Shown in pieces: positions 28,830 through 37,448 of a stretch of DNA of 64,000 nt. Source of the stretch: Akkermansia muciniphila. Lineage in GTDB: Bacteria > Verrucomicrobiota > Verrucomicrobiia > Verrucomicrobiales > Akkermansiaceae. The stretch lies in contig NZ_JABDHQ010000004.1 of NCBI RefSeq assembly GCF_018709685.1, forward strand, positions 124,001-188,000. Direction: 5' to 3'. The notes below the pieces were generated by a model. It ran no database searches, was not told the origin of the DNA, and worked only from the letters and a program-made list of their open reading frames with translations. How positions within the stretch are numbered: the stretch's first letter is position 1; every line of letters begins with the position of its first letter. Both the position numbers and the translations under genes were made by a program.

Positions 28830-28904
28830 GCGCGGTTAGCTCAGTGGTAGAGCAACACCTTGACATGGTGGAGGTCGTAGGTTCAAATCCTATACCGCGT
28901 ACCA
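28830..28904 (+). tRNA. tRNA-Val (anticodon GAC)
   Basis: A full cloverleaf: acceptor GCGCGGT (28830-28836) with ACCGCGT (one G-U pair), D arm GCTC...GAGC, anticodon stem ACACC/GGTGG with loop TTGACAT giving GAC, T arm around GGTTCAAATCC, and an encoded CCA end. The anticodon reads GUC (and GUU by wobble) valine codons. It stands alone, with its own promoter and terminator. The phage cassette starts about 375 bases beyond, and tRNA 3' ends are common phage integration sites. Confidence 0.95.
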
Positions 28905-28911
28905 CTTTTTT

Positions 28912-28941
28912 AAAATCCCGTCCCTTCCCGGACGGGATTTT
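28912..28941 (+). terminator. tRNA-Val terminator
   Basis: A 12-bp stem (28912-28923 with 28930-28941, AAAATCCCGTCC) with a 6-base loop and a following T-run, just 8 bases after the CCA end. Confidence 0.9.
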
Positions 28942-29280
28942 TTATTCCGGCACCCCAGGACTTCCAACTTTTCTCCTGCATCTCCGTCGGCACGGCCTGG
29001 AAGAAAAAGCCTGTTTGCGGAGGGTGCTCCGCACACCCGGATAGAGAAAAAGAAGCCGGGAAACATGGCATTTGCAGCGCCTGCGGCAGGAAAGGCAAAA
29101 ATCTTTTCCCATCTTTTTTTGAACACAACCCCACCCTCAGGACGCTAATAGTGTGAAGGCAGATGAAGGCCGCAGCCCTTGACCCTCCTTCCCTGATGAA
29201 ATAATGACCATTAAGAGCCCGGCGGAGGAAATCCCTCCGCCGGGCTTGCTGTTGGCCAGGGCCGCCAGATAATCCACGGT
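28942..29280. other. Gap between tRNA-Val and the phage cassette
   Basis: No gene is seen. A perfect 13-bp hairpin at 29216-29246 (AGCCCGGCGGAGG paired with its complement) lies 34 bases beyond the stop of the leftward phage operon and probably terminates it. I searched by eye for a second copy of the tRNA 3' end that would mark an attachment site and did not find one. Confidence 0.5.
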
Positions 29281-30162
29281 TTACCGGGACGTCAGGCGGT
29301 CATACAATTCATTGGCATATCTGTGGTTGGGATGGTTCACGTTCATATACGCATCATAAAGCGGGTGGGAAGGGTCTGACTCCATGCGCATGGCCTCCTC
29401 CGCAGGAGAAGGCGTATCATTCCCCGAATGATGAAGGGGCGCTTCATCCAGCAGGCGGGAGGCTTGGAACAGCAGCCGGATCACGTCCGGATTGGAACCG
29501 AGCTCCGGATGATCAAGCAGGGCGTCCGCATCCACGCCCGTCTCTGACGCAAGCCGCTGGAGAGCGGCGGTAGCCCGGCCCATGTTGCGCTCATAATTGG
29601 CGCCCCATTCCTGCTGCAGGGACTCTTCCGCCCGGGTTTCCATCTCCAGCCGGGAATCCGCCATCTGTTCCCTGGCTTCCTGATACGCCTGGGACATTGT
29701 CTCCTGAAGGGCATTCATGGCTTCCGGAGGCACGCCGTAACGGTAGGCCGTGCGGGCCATGCGTTCCGCCAGTCCGGCGTTCCACTCGCTTTCCGGCATG
29801 GATTCCGGTCGCTCCAGGCGGTACTCCTCCTCTGACTCCGGAAGCCCGGCCATCCGCCGGAACCGCTCCATCTGCTCCTCATTCTCCACACCGGGATAAT
29901 GCCGCATGCGCTCCAGCTCCGCGTAACTCTTGGCCAGGGCCTCCGGCGTCTTAAACTTGGAAAGGGACTTCTCCATCCCCTTCAGCTCATCAAAACGGGC
30001 GTACCAGTCCGGAACAAAACCTCCGTCCTCCCCCAGAAGGCCGGGAAGAGGTTCGGACGGCGCGGGAGCCCCGGTTAAAATTTCCGCCTCCGGAGAAACT
30101 CCCCCGGAAAAATCCGCCTCCCTGGAGGGGGCGGCCGTATGGTTATCAATGGAATCAATCAT
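29281..30162 (-). CDS. Phage scaffolding/capsid-assembly-like protein
   Basis: A 293-residue acidic, helical protein. WYARFDELKGMEKSLSKFKT, then EALAKSYAELERM and LPESEEEYRLERPE, recall the scaffold proteins of T7-like podoviruses, which have a 'SLAKFKSVEALAKSYLELE' region followed by Glu-rich helices and guide capsid assembly. It is the last gene of the leftward cassette (32291 to 29281) and overlaps the Bbp19-like gene by 8 bases. In such phages the major capsid gene usually comes next; here a hairpin and a tRNA follow instead, so the cassette appears cut off. Confidence 0.65.
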   Translation of the reverse strand: MIDSIDNHTAAPSREADFSGGVSPEAEILTGAPAPSEPLPGLLGEDGGFVPDWYARFDELKGMEKSLSKFKTPEALAKSYAELERMRHYPGVENEEQMERFRRMAGLPESEEEYRLERPESMPESEWNAGLAERMARTAYRYGVPPEAMNALQETMSQAYQEAREQMADSRLEMETRAEESLQQEWGANYERNMGRATAALQRLASETGVDADALLDHPELGSNPDVIRLLFQASRLLDEAPLHHSGNDTPSPAEEAMRMESDPSHPLYDAYMNVNHPNHRYANELYDRLTSR

Positions 30163-30436
30163 TTTTTTCTTCTGCTGTGGATTCTTTAATGGCTAGTTGA
30201 AGCTGGCGGCGAATGTACAGGAATATCTCCCTGTAAGCATCCCGCCTCATGGCGTCCAGGGGGTCGTAGCTCCCGGGACTGCCTTGAAAAACGGGCAAAT
30301 CAGTCTGGAAGCGAGCCTCCAGAAAGGTCAGCGCCTCCCGCCCGTCCGGGGTGTCAAACACCCGGAGAAGCTGGCGCCTTCTAAGACGGGCCTCCCTGAG
30401 GGAAGCCTCCTGCTGCAATGTCGTATCCTGGTTCAT
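30155..30436 (-). CDS. Bbp19-like phage protein
   Basis: A 93-residue protein containing RRQLLRVFDTPDGREALTFLEARF and YDPLDAMRRDAYREIFLYIRRQL, the pattern of the Bbp19-like family found between portal and scaffold genes in podoviruses. Function is unknown. It overlaps the portal gene by 4 bases and the scaffold gene by 8, indicating an intact translational chain. Confidence 0.72.
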   Translation of the reverse strand: MNQDTTLQQEASLREARLRRRQLLRVFDTPDGREALTFLEARFQTDLPVFQGSPGSYDPLDAMRRDAYREIFLYIRRQLQLAIKESTAEEKND

Positions 30437-32067
30437 TCCTGAATTGCTGTTAACTGGTCAAGTAAAGGATTGAGGGAAGCGTACGGGTCCTCTTCCGCCG
30501 GGGCTTGCGCGGCCTCCTGCTGGCGGTCCGCACGCTCCTTCCGCATGGCCTGGACGTCAGCCCATGGCCTCAGCATGCTCTCCGGGGCGCCGTCCACACG
30601 GGTGGACAGGCGGAAACAATGGTCCCAGTCCACATGGTCCGCCAGGTCCGGCGCGGCCTGCATCATCATATTCAGGCGCTGAAGGCTGCGGTCCATCCCC
30701 TCGCTCTGCAAGCGCCTGAGCACCAGCGCAATCTTTGACTGGTACACCACCCTGGGTTCTCCGACGGCAATGGCCCCGTCCCTCCCCTCCCGCAGAACGG
30801 CGCGGGGAGGCCTGGGGAACTTGCCCATGCGGAACAGCAGGGAGAAAATGCGCGTCATGGTGGAATACAGGTCACTCACAAACAGCGTGAAAGACGGGGA
30901 AAACATCAGAACGCGTTCGTTCTCCCGGGCCATCACCTCCGTGGCGGTCATGCTGCCGCGGTGGCCGCTCCAGAGCTCCAGCATGGGCAGGTAATAGGCG
31001 CGCCGGATGGCGTCCTGCTTCTGCGCCAGGCGGTCCATCCCTACGTCGTACCTGCCCTGCGTGGCCCACTCCCGCGGAAGGTGGAGGGAAGCGGCCTCCG
31101 GCGTGATGACGGTTCTGCCGCCGGCCCTCAGGTCCACCTCCCCGATCTGGTTAGCCAGCTCCAGAATGCGGGGGAAGGCGGCAACCTCACCCAGGGTGTC
31201 CAGAATACGGTTCAGAAACTGCACCTGCTGGATGGCGGGAAACACCAGCCTGCCGGGCGCAAGGCCGTACGGCCCGCTGCCCCACTTCAAAAACCGGGTC
31301 ACCAGGTACGGAAACTCCATGTATCCCCCTTCCTCCACGATCACCTGGTCATCCAGGGACAGGTACACGCTCTCAAACGGCATGTGGGCGGCCTGTTCCC
31401 TGCGGCGGCTGCGCCGGGCGCGCGGACGAACCACATGCAGGAACCTCAAGGACGTGGCGTATGGATTGCCTCCGCGTTCCAGCGCCTCCCGCGCACGGGG
31501 GCCCAGCGCCTTCAGGCCGAACATGGAACGTGCCTGGTGGGCGGTATAGGTAAACTCCCGCACGTAGGTATCCACCCGGCCTTCCGCATTCTCCGCGCAG
31601 GCGAACTGCCCGCACGGAATATTTGTAAACAGCAGCCTGCCGTCTGACGAATTCCCAGTAAACAGGCTTCCCGTTCCCAAAGCCACCCGGTCCAGAAAAC
31701 ACTCATGGATCTCCGTATAGAAATTGGAAACGGACAGCTCCTTCAAGGCAATCTCCGAGCACTGGTTATACCAGGCCTCCGCTTCATCCCCGCCCCGGTC
31801 ATCCGGAGCGGACCACTTGAACCACACGTCATGGCTGGGCGTGATGTAGGACATATGGCCGCTTGCCAGCTTCTGGCAAGCCTCCACGGCAGTGGTATCC
31901 GTCATGCGGTCCATGGCGTCCCTACTGGGCAGGGAAACATCCCCTTCCCGGTTCAGGCGCCGCGGCAGCACGTAATCCCTCAAACGGTCCCACCACGTCT
32001 CCCAGGGAGCGCGCTGGGCGGCCAGGGACTTGTACACGGAATTCAACTCCGCAACTCTCTCTTCCAT
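30433..32067 (-). CDS. Phage portal (head-to-tail connecting) protein
   Basis: A 544-residue podovirus-type portal (head-tail connector family PF12236). Supporting text: WETWWDRLRDYVLPRR near the start, ACQKLASGHMSYITPSHDVWFKWS, LGTGSLFTGNSSDGRLLFTNIPCGQF, SVYLSLDD, and GHRGSMTATEVMARENERVLMFSP, all typical of T7-like connectors. Portals form the dodecameric DNA gate of the capsid. It is full length, without an internal stop. Terminase large subunit and major capsid genes are not in the window, so it cannot build particles from this locus alone. Confidence 0.85.
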   Translation of the reverse strand: MEERVAELNSVYKSLAAQRAPWETWWDRLRDYVLPRRLNREGDVSLPSRDAMDRMTDTTAVEACQKLASGHMSYITPSHDVWFKWSAPDDRGGDEAEAWYNQCSEIALKELSVSNFYTEIHECFLDRVALGTGSLFTGNSSDGRLLFTNIPCGQFACAENAEGRVDTYVREFTYTAHQARSMFGLKALGPRAREALERGGNPYATSLRFLHVVRPRARRSRRREQAAHMPFESVYLSLDDQVIVEEGGYMEFPYLVTRFLKWGSGPYGLAPGRLVFPAIQQVQFLNRILDTLGEVAAFPRILELANQIGEVDLRAGGRTVITPEAASLHLPREWATQGRYDVGMDRLAQKQDAIRRAYYLPMLELWSGHRGSMTATEVMARENERVLMFSPSFTLFVSDLYSTMTRIFSLLFRMGKFPRPPRAVLREGRDGAIAVGEPRVVYQSKIALVLRRLQSEGMDRSLQRLNMMMQAAPDLADHVDWDHCFRLSTRVDGAPESMLRPWADVQAMRKERADRQQEAAQAPAEEDPYASLNPLLDQLTAIQE

Positions 32068-32075
32068 GGCGGCGG

Positions 32076-32291
32076 CTATCCCAGGGTTTTCCTAAGCAGG
32101 GTGCGGGGATTGGCCTCCTCCTGCCCGGCGGAAGAATGGCGGCGTGCCAGAATGGTGGAAATCATCCCCTGCCTCTGGCGCTCCCGTGCCTGGTAATCCT
32201 CTCCTGTTTCCTCCCCCACACTCTCCGCCTTCACTGGAATGGTCTGCTCCGGCGCGGGAGTGGGCGGTGTGGATGGTTTCATGAATCCCAT
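32076..32291 (-). CDS. Small phage protein preceding the portal gene
   Basis: A 71-residue protein with a Pro-rich start (MGFMKPSTPPTPAPEQ) and an end ISTILARRHSSAGQ...LLRKTLG. Short proteins with a Pro-rich start and the pattern 'STILTG...KTLLG' are common beside portals of podoviruses and siphoviruses; function unknown. It is 8 bases upstream of the portal start and probably the first gene of the leftward operon. Confidence 0.6.
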   Translation of the reverse strand: MGFMKPSTPPTPAPEQTIPVKAESVGEETGEDYQARERQRQGMISTILARRHSSAGQEEANPRTLLRKTLG

Positions 32292-32606
32292 AATCTTTTT
32301 TTCTTTCTATGCATGGTTTTATTGATGGCCCGTTCCGTTTGCCGGAATAAATGGCTCCGTGGAGGTCCGGACGCCTGCCGCACGGATAAGCCATGCGGTT
32401 CAGGCGCCTTCTCACCGTAAAGGAAAAGGGCACGCTCTTCACCTGCCCGGAAACTCCCGGACCGGTGCATGCGTCTATCAAATAGACCAATTGCCGGAAA
32501 ATGCACCTGGGGAAAAAACGTCCGCATACATGCCACCGGTGGCATAAAAGAGGGAGCTCCCAAACAAGATGCATTACCCGGCCAAATCCGGCAAACATGT
32601 GGCGTT
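32292..32606. other. Divergent control region inside the phage cassette
   Basis: About 315 bases between leftward and rightward phage genes. Open frames here (one leftward frame reaches 168 codons over 32092-32598) overlap the small phage gene and have no family resemblance. The region probably carries two promoters; none could be assigned with confidence. Confidence 0.4.
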
Positions 32607-33227
32607 ATGACTCATGAATCCTTACTTCAGCCGGATACCCCCTCCGCGCTGGATATTTGCAACGCCGCGCTCTCCAAGATCGGGGAAGCGCCGCTGGATG
32701 CGCTGATTGCCAATGAATCCACGGCATCCCGTCTCTGCGTTCTTCACTACCACCCGGCCCGGAGGGAAACCCTCTGCATGGCGCGCTGGACCTTCGCCAC
32801 CACGCAAACCATGCTGGACTCCGTCTCCGCCCAGGCTCCCAACTCCCTGACCCCCTACCAGTTCACGCTGCCTGCGGACTGCCTGCGCGTCCTGGATGTG
32901 GAATGTACGGAATGGAAAATGCAAGGGCGCCGCATCCATGCCTCACGCGCTCCGCTGCCCATGAGCTACATTGCGGACATTGAAGACGCAAACCAATTTG
33001 ATCCCCTCTTCATGGACGCCCTGGCTACGCGCCTGGCGGAGAAACTGGCCATGCCCATGACGGGAAACCAGAGCCTGCGCCAGAACCTTCACCAGGAATT
33101 CCATAAAATCATTCTTCCGCAGGCAGCCACCGTCAACGCCGTGCAATCCTTTTCCAACGACTCCCACCCCCTGCTGGACCTGCTGAGGAAAATCAAATCT
33201 CCCACCTGCCCGGAGGAATGTGAATAA
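32607..33227 (+). CDS. Phage tail tubular protein A/head-tail adaptor-like protein
   Basis: A 206-residue protein. SALDICNAALSKIGEAPLDA, then ASRLCVLHYHPARRETLCMARWTFATTQ, is the hallmark start of tail tubular protein A (T7 gp11) and P22 gp4-type adaptors that plug the portal. I take ATG 32607 because these proteins start 10-15 residues before the DICNxAL motif; the open frame extends further upstream without similarity. It lies on the strand opposite to portal and scaffold, unusual for phage structural genes, which are normally all co-oriented. Confidence 0.72.
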   Translation: MTHESLLQPDTPSALDICNAALSKIGEAPLDALIANESTASRLCVLHYHPARRETLCMARWTFATTQTMLDSVSAQAPNSLTPYQFTLPADCLRVLDVECTEWKMQGRRIHASRAPLPMSYIADIEDANQFDPLFMDALATRLAEKLAMPMTGNQSLRQNLHQEFHKIILPQAATVNAVQSFSNDSHPLLDLLRKIKSPTCPEECE

Positions 33228-33277
33228 CAGGAGAATAACACGGGAACAACGTAACGATAACTTGTGAATACACGCTG

Positions 33278-33571
33278 ATGAAAGCACTGGACTTCATACA
33301 GATATTCGCCACCAACGTCCGCAGGATGGACTTCCGCCTCAGCAGCGCTCAGGTCATTCTGGCCATTATTGCCGGATACAGGCGCCACAGCACCATCACG
33401 GAAGCCACCCGCCTGCACCCTAATACCGTCACCAACATCCTGCAGGACCTCATCGCACAGGGATACGTCAACCGGTTCGGAGACTGCCGCCCTTACGTGT
33501 ACCGCCCCACGGAGGAAGGCAAGCAGCTGGCCGGAAACCTGCTGGACAAAAATACCCTCCCCGGCACATGA
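33278..33571 (+). CDS. Winged-helix DNA-binding protein
   Basis: A 97-residue MarR/PadR-like winged helix: LSSAQVILAIIAGYRRHSTITEATRL, HPNTVTNILQDLIAQGYVNRFG (recognition helix) and YVYRPTEEGKQLA (wing). It overlaps the next gene by 4 bases (ATGA). In phage clusters such a protein can be a regulator or supply the DNA-binding part of packaging; here it lies between the tail adaptor and a possible small-terminase relative. Confidence 0.7.
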   Translation: MKALDFIQIFATNVRRMDFRLSSAQVILAIIAGYRRHSTITEATRLHPNTVTNILQDLIAQGYVNRFGDCRPYVYRPTEEGKQLAGNLLDKNTLPGT

Positions 33572-33825
33572 AAGACTCCCTGCTCAGTACGGAAGAAAAA
33601 CGCCGCTGGCTCGCCCGGGTCTTCCGGGATAAAGACGGCGAATACTCCCAGGCAGACAAATTCAAGGCCCTGGTGGAAGACACCAAGCTGGCCACCCTCC
33701 AGCAGGAAGAAGAGGAATTCAAACGCCGGCAGGAAACGGGAGCCGGAACGCAGGACCCCATTCTGGCCCTGCTCCAGGCTATCCCGCCCGCAGAACTCAA
33801 CCTGGACAATCATACTCCTTCCTGA
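33568..33825 (+). CDS. Small phage-type protein, possible small-terminase relative
   Basis: An 85-residue acidic protein: EEKRRWLARVFRDKDGEYSQADKF, then KALVEDTKLA. The combination of 'FLARVLR..GE' and 'DKLKALELDAKLAG' is familiar from phage terminase small subunits, though the match is short and I hold it loosely. It is translationally coupled to the winged-helix gene, so the pair could jointly play a small-terminase role (inference). A strong hairpin follows. Confidence 0.4.
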   Translation: MKDSLLSTEEKRRWLARVFRDKDGEYSQADKFKALVEDTKLATLQQEEEEFKRRQETGAGTQDPILALLQAIPPAELNLDNHTPS

Positions 33826-33849
33826 AGTTTTAATGATACGTCACTACAA

Positions 33850-33886
33850 AAAAGCTCTCCAGACCAAACAGGCCTGGAGAGCTTTT
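33850..33886. terminator. Bidirectional terminator between phage genes and CRISPR array 1
   Basis: A perfect 13-bp stem (33850-33862 with 33874-33886, AAAAGCTCTCCAG) with an 11-base loop. T-runs on both exits suit termination of the rightward phage genes and of the leftward CRISPR transcript, whose last repeat ends 9 bases away. Confidence 0.85.
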
Positions 33887-33895
33887 TCATTGTCA

Positions 33896-35935
33896 GACAG
33901 CAGAGTCGCACTCCGTGTGGAGTGCGACGCGGACTGGGAACTCTGGATGCAGGCCGCCGCGGTTTCAATCCACGCACTCCGTGTGGAGTGCGACGATGAC
34001 CATGAAGAACTGGTTGAATACCAACAAAGTTTCAATCCACGCACTCCGTGTGGAGTGCGACGCAAAGCAATAAGTACAAGCTTGAAGCCATTACGGTTTC
34101 AATCCACGCACTCCGTGTGGAGTGCGACAAAAGGATTTATTACCTTCCGAATTTTCCGCAACGTTTCAATCCACGCACTCCGTGTGGAGTGCGACCTATG
34201 TCTCCCCTCGATATAGGACAATACCAAGATGGTTTCAATCCACGCACTCCGTGTGGAGTGCGACGCACACAATATCCACAGGTGCCGTTTCCACGGCGGT
34301 TTCAATCCACGCACTCCGTGTGGAGTGCGACCCTTGCAGCTGGGCTGCCTGGATATTGCCACCGGGTTTCAATCCACGCACTCCGTGTGGAGTGCGACAT
34401 TCGCCTTCAGAAACGGCTGAAGGCGGTTGCGGGTTTCAATCCACGCACTCCGTGTGGAGTGCGACGGTATTTGTATAGAATCTCTAGGGCAGGCAGGGGG
34501 TTTCAATCCACGCACTCCGTGTGGAGTGCGACCAAGATTTTTTTCAAAAAAGTTATAACGCGTTGGTTTCAATCCACGCACTCCGTGTGGAGTGCGACGC
34601 TATACAGGGCGTTGCCCTTAAACCAGACACGGGTTTCAATCCACGCACTCCGTGTGGAGTGCGACCAAAGTTTCATGAATCTTGGAGCATTGGACGTGTG
34701 GTTTCAATCCACGCACTCCGTGTGGAGTGCGACTAAATGTGCACGCAAACAGTGTGCCCCATACGCTGTTTCAATCCACGCACTCCGTGTGGAGTGCGAC
34801 GCCGTGTTTGCGGCATGCCGTGGGACCCTGATTTGTTTCAATCCACGCACTCCGTGTGGAGTGCGACTTTTTATGGCCGCCACTGTATGGCTTACTTTCC
34901 AGTTTCAATCCACGCACTCCGTGTGGAGTGCGACCCGCCGGAAACGGATAATGAGCCGCAAGAAGCGGGTTTCAATCCACGCACTCCGTGTGGAGTGCGA
35001 CCGCCCCAAACCAGCTCAATAGCATGACACAGCTAGTTTCAATCCACGCACTCCGTGTGGAGTGCGACCAGATGGAAGTATTCAGGACGCTGGCCAAGGC
35101 GGTTTCAATCCACGCACTCCGTGTGGAGTGCGACCCGGCAAGGGAAAAAGAAACCGACCCGGAAGCGGTTTCAATCCACGCACTCCGTGTGGAGTGCGAC
35201 TTTGCCCGGCTGTGATAGTTGAGGGGGCTTTCCTGTTTCAATCCACGCACTCCGTGTGGAGTGCGACCCGCAAAGAGATTGAAACCAAGCAACGGAACCA
35301 GGTTTCAATCCACGCACTCCGTGTGGAGTGCGACGTTCATCCGCGTATTTGACGAGTTGGCCGCCAGGTTTCAATCCACGCACTCCGTGTGGAGTGCGAC
35401 AAGTCACCCCGCCCGTGGCGGTCGTTTCCACCGGTTTCAATCCACGCACTCCGTGTGGAGTGCGACCATAAGGCGGATAGGGTTGTTGCTTACGGCCCGT
35501 GTTTCAATCCACGCACTCCGTGTGGAGTGCGACTGCGCAGCACGTGCGCCACGCCGCTGCCTCCCTTGTTTCAATCCACGCACTCCGTGTGGAGTGCGAC
35601 TCTTCTTTAATAGTTGAGCCTGACGTTACCGTCAGTTTCAATCCACGCACTCCGTGTGGAGTGCGACCGGCATCCAGCCCTGCGGCGGAAGCCTGCAATC
35701 CGTTTCAATCCACGCACTCCGTGTGGAGTGCGACCGTCGAATCGTCCGAAGACGGCGCCGACTGGGCGGTTTCAATCCACGCACTCCGTGTGGAGTGCGA
35801 CATGTCGTACTGGCTAAAAAATAGCCTCAATAGTTGTTTCAATCCACGCACTCCGTGTGGAGTGCGACTGCCCTCTCTCCCTCTGGATAAGGTGCTTGCG
35901 TAGTTTCAATCCACGCACTCCGTGTGGAGTGCGAC
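33896..35935 (-). CRISPR. Type I-C CRISPR array 1 (33-nt repeat, 31 repeats, 30 spacers)
   Basis: The plus-strand repeat begins GTTTCAATCCACGCACTCCG and ends TGTGGAGTGCGAC (33 nt). Copies start at 33962, 34029, 34096, 34163, 34232 and so on to 35903, with 33-36-base spacers. In crRNA orientation (minus strand) it runs from GTCGCACTCC to GGATTGAAAC, the I-C type, with a 7-bp hairpin GCACTCC/GGAGTGC. The leftmost copy (33896-33928) has lost the TTTCAATCCAC half, marking the old trailer end; the leader is on the right, next to cas2. The leader-proximal spacer (35869-35902) is identical to that of array 2. Confidence 0.99.
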
Positions 35936-36135
35936 CGCGTATGATCATATGCACTGTTATTCAACAGTGCAAACGATACTTTGCGCCAACCTCCCGGAGA
36001 AGACCGTCATTGCACGGCCTCCTCTCGGGGTGATCATCTGTCAATCTTCAATTCCCAATGCATTACATCTATCGCCGACCTCCCGGGGAATTTGTGTGAG
36101 CTTGGGGTTGGCGCAAAGGCCGTGTTCAACAGTCT
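35936..36135 (-). promoter_or_regulatory. Leader of CRISPR array 1
   Basis: The 200 bases between the newest repeat and the cas2 stop. An 8-bp hairpin at 35951-35970 (GCACTGTT/AACAGTGC) lies near the array. A long-range inverted repeat, TTTGCGCCAACCTC (35980-35993) and GGGGTTGGCGCAAA (36104-36117), encloses the middle; 36072-36117 is strongly similar to 47095-47140 in the array 2 leader. This should hold the crRNA promoter and the Cas1-Cas2 integration signals. Confidence 0.8.
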
Positions 36136-36426
36136 TTAAATAATCAGGGGGCCGGAAATGTCATAGCTTTTTTCCTTTCCCAATTGTTCTATCTTATGAT
36201 GCCAATTGGAACCCATGTGATAAATCCTCAGGCTGTCGCTTTCGTGATCAATAATTTTAAGCAGCTTGCTCCTGATGTCAACCAATTGGGCCGGAGACAG
36301 TTCACATTCAAATACGGAATTCTGCACCCTCTGTCCGATATTTTCACAGGCGCGGGCAACCTGGCGCAAGCGGCGCTGCCCTGCCTTATCCTCCGTGGAG
36401 ACATCATAAGTAATGAGAATGTACAT
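36136..36426 (-). CDS. cas2: CRISPR integrase subunit Cas2
   Basis: A 96-residue Cas2 with the ferredoxin-like opening MYILITYDVSTEDKAGQRRL, the region EFECELSP-like (SVFECELSPAQLVDI), and the end SYDISGPLII. With Cas1 it forms the complex that inserts new spacers at the leader-proximal repeat. It starts 2 bases after the cas1 stop and is the last gene of the leftward cas4-cas1-cas2 operon, directly facing the leader of array 1. It appears complete. Confidence 0.97.
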   Translation of the reverse strand: MYILITYDVSTEDKAGQRRLRQVARACENIGQRVQNSVFECELSPAQLVDIRSKLLKIIDHESDSLRIYHMGSNWHHKIEQLGKEKSYDISGPLII

Positions 36427-36428
36427 GG

Positions 36429-37448
36429 TTACTTACTGATAAAGGGAGGATAACAATCCAAATCACCACGCAGGTGGCGCGCCATTAAAAGAGCTTGAAT
36501 ATGAACCAGCAATCCCAGTGTGGTCTTTTCTTGAAGGAAAGGATGCACCAGAACGGTCTTCTTCCGTTCCTGCCAGGCGTTCAACACTTTCTTACGGGAG
36601 TCTTCCTTCAGGAAAAAGGCACCGGACTCTTCCTTGTCAAAATCATCTGCGGTGATCTGCCTGCGGTTAATCAGCGTAAGGGCCAGTCGATCGGCCAGGG
36701 GTGCCCGGAATTCCTCCATCAGGTCGAGGGCCATACCGGGACGCCCCGGGCGGTCACGGTGCAAAAAGCCGGCGGAGGCATCAATGCCGGAGCTTTCAAG
36801 AGCGGACCGGGCATCATGGCACAACAAACTGTACAGAAAAGACAGCAGGGCATTAAAACAATCCCTGGGAGGGCGCCTGTTGCGGCCTTCAAACACCAGT
36901 TCCGGATCTTCCGTCCTCTGGCAATGGGAGAGGCAGGAAAAATATGTTTCTGCCGCAGAGCCTTCAATCCCCCGCAGGATGTCGCCGGATTCACAGCCGC
37001 GAGCCATGCGGCAAAAGGCCGCCAGACGGTTTACCGCCTCTGACAAATCCTTCCCGTACGTTCTCTGCGCCCTTAAAAGCAGGCTGCGGCAGTTCGCAAT
37101 CTTAGCCGCAATCATTTCCCGTGCCACGCCCACCCACCTTGTCTCATCATCAGCCCAGCGGTACTGCTCCCGGCGCAGCAGGATATTTCCCTTCATGAAG
37201 CCTTGCACGCCGGCCAGGAACTTTCCGTAAGGATTACAGAAGGAAAGAGTGACGCCGCGTTCAGCGCAGGCCCCCATCAAATGCGGGGAAACTCCTATAT
37301 CCCACCCCAGCGTTACGATGCCCTCCAGATTATGAAGGGGAACCCGGAGCAGGCAGGCCCCTTCAGAATTCACTTTTACGGTATCGCCGTCCTTGGACAG
37401 CCAGCATCCCTCCAGTGTAACAAACAAGGTATTTAAATGCTTCTTCAT
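36429..37448 (-). CDS. cas1: CRISPR integrase Cas1 (type I-C)
   Basis: A 339-residue Cas1c. The N-terminal beta domain (NTLFVTLEGCWLSKDGDTV) and C-terminal catalytic domain are present; the metal ligands lie in GIEGSAAETYFS (Glu), AGFLHRDRPGRPG (His) and MALDLMEEFR (Asp/Glu). It is intact, so spacer acquisition is probably possible. Its start overlaps the cas4 stop by 4 bases. Confidence 0.97.
   Translation of the reverse strand: MKKHLNTLFVTLEGCWLSKDGDTVKVNSEGACLLRVPLHNLEGIVTLGWDIGVSPHLMGACAERGVTLSFCNPYGKFLAGVQGFMKGNILLRREQYRWADDETRWVGVAREMIAAKIANCRSLLLRAQRTYGKDLSEAVNRLAAFCRMARGCESGDILRGIEGSAAETYFSCLSHCQRTEDPELVFEGRNRRPPRDCFNALLSFLYSLLCHDARSALESSGIDASAGFLHRDRPGRPGMALDLMEEFRAPLADRLALTLINRRQITADDFDKEESGAFFLKEDSRKKVLNAWQERKKTVLVHPFLQEKTTLGLLVHIQALLMARHLRGDLDCYPPFISK

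Noticed and set aside
28880-29280. Possible phage attachment site repeating the tRNA-Val 3' end
   Set aside because: No second copy of the tRNA 3' sequence was found by eye in the 29-47 kb region, so no attachment sites are called.
29281-33825. Self-targeting spacers against the phage cassette
   Set aside because: I compared only some spacers by eye and saw no match; a full search would be decisive, so nothing is claimed.
33900-35930. Several open frames across CRISPR array 1 repeating SIHALRVECD or FNPRTPCGVR
   Set aside because: They are translations of the CRISPR repeat and contain no protein family; the same applies to array 2 frames.
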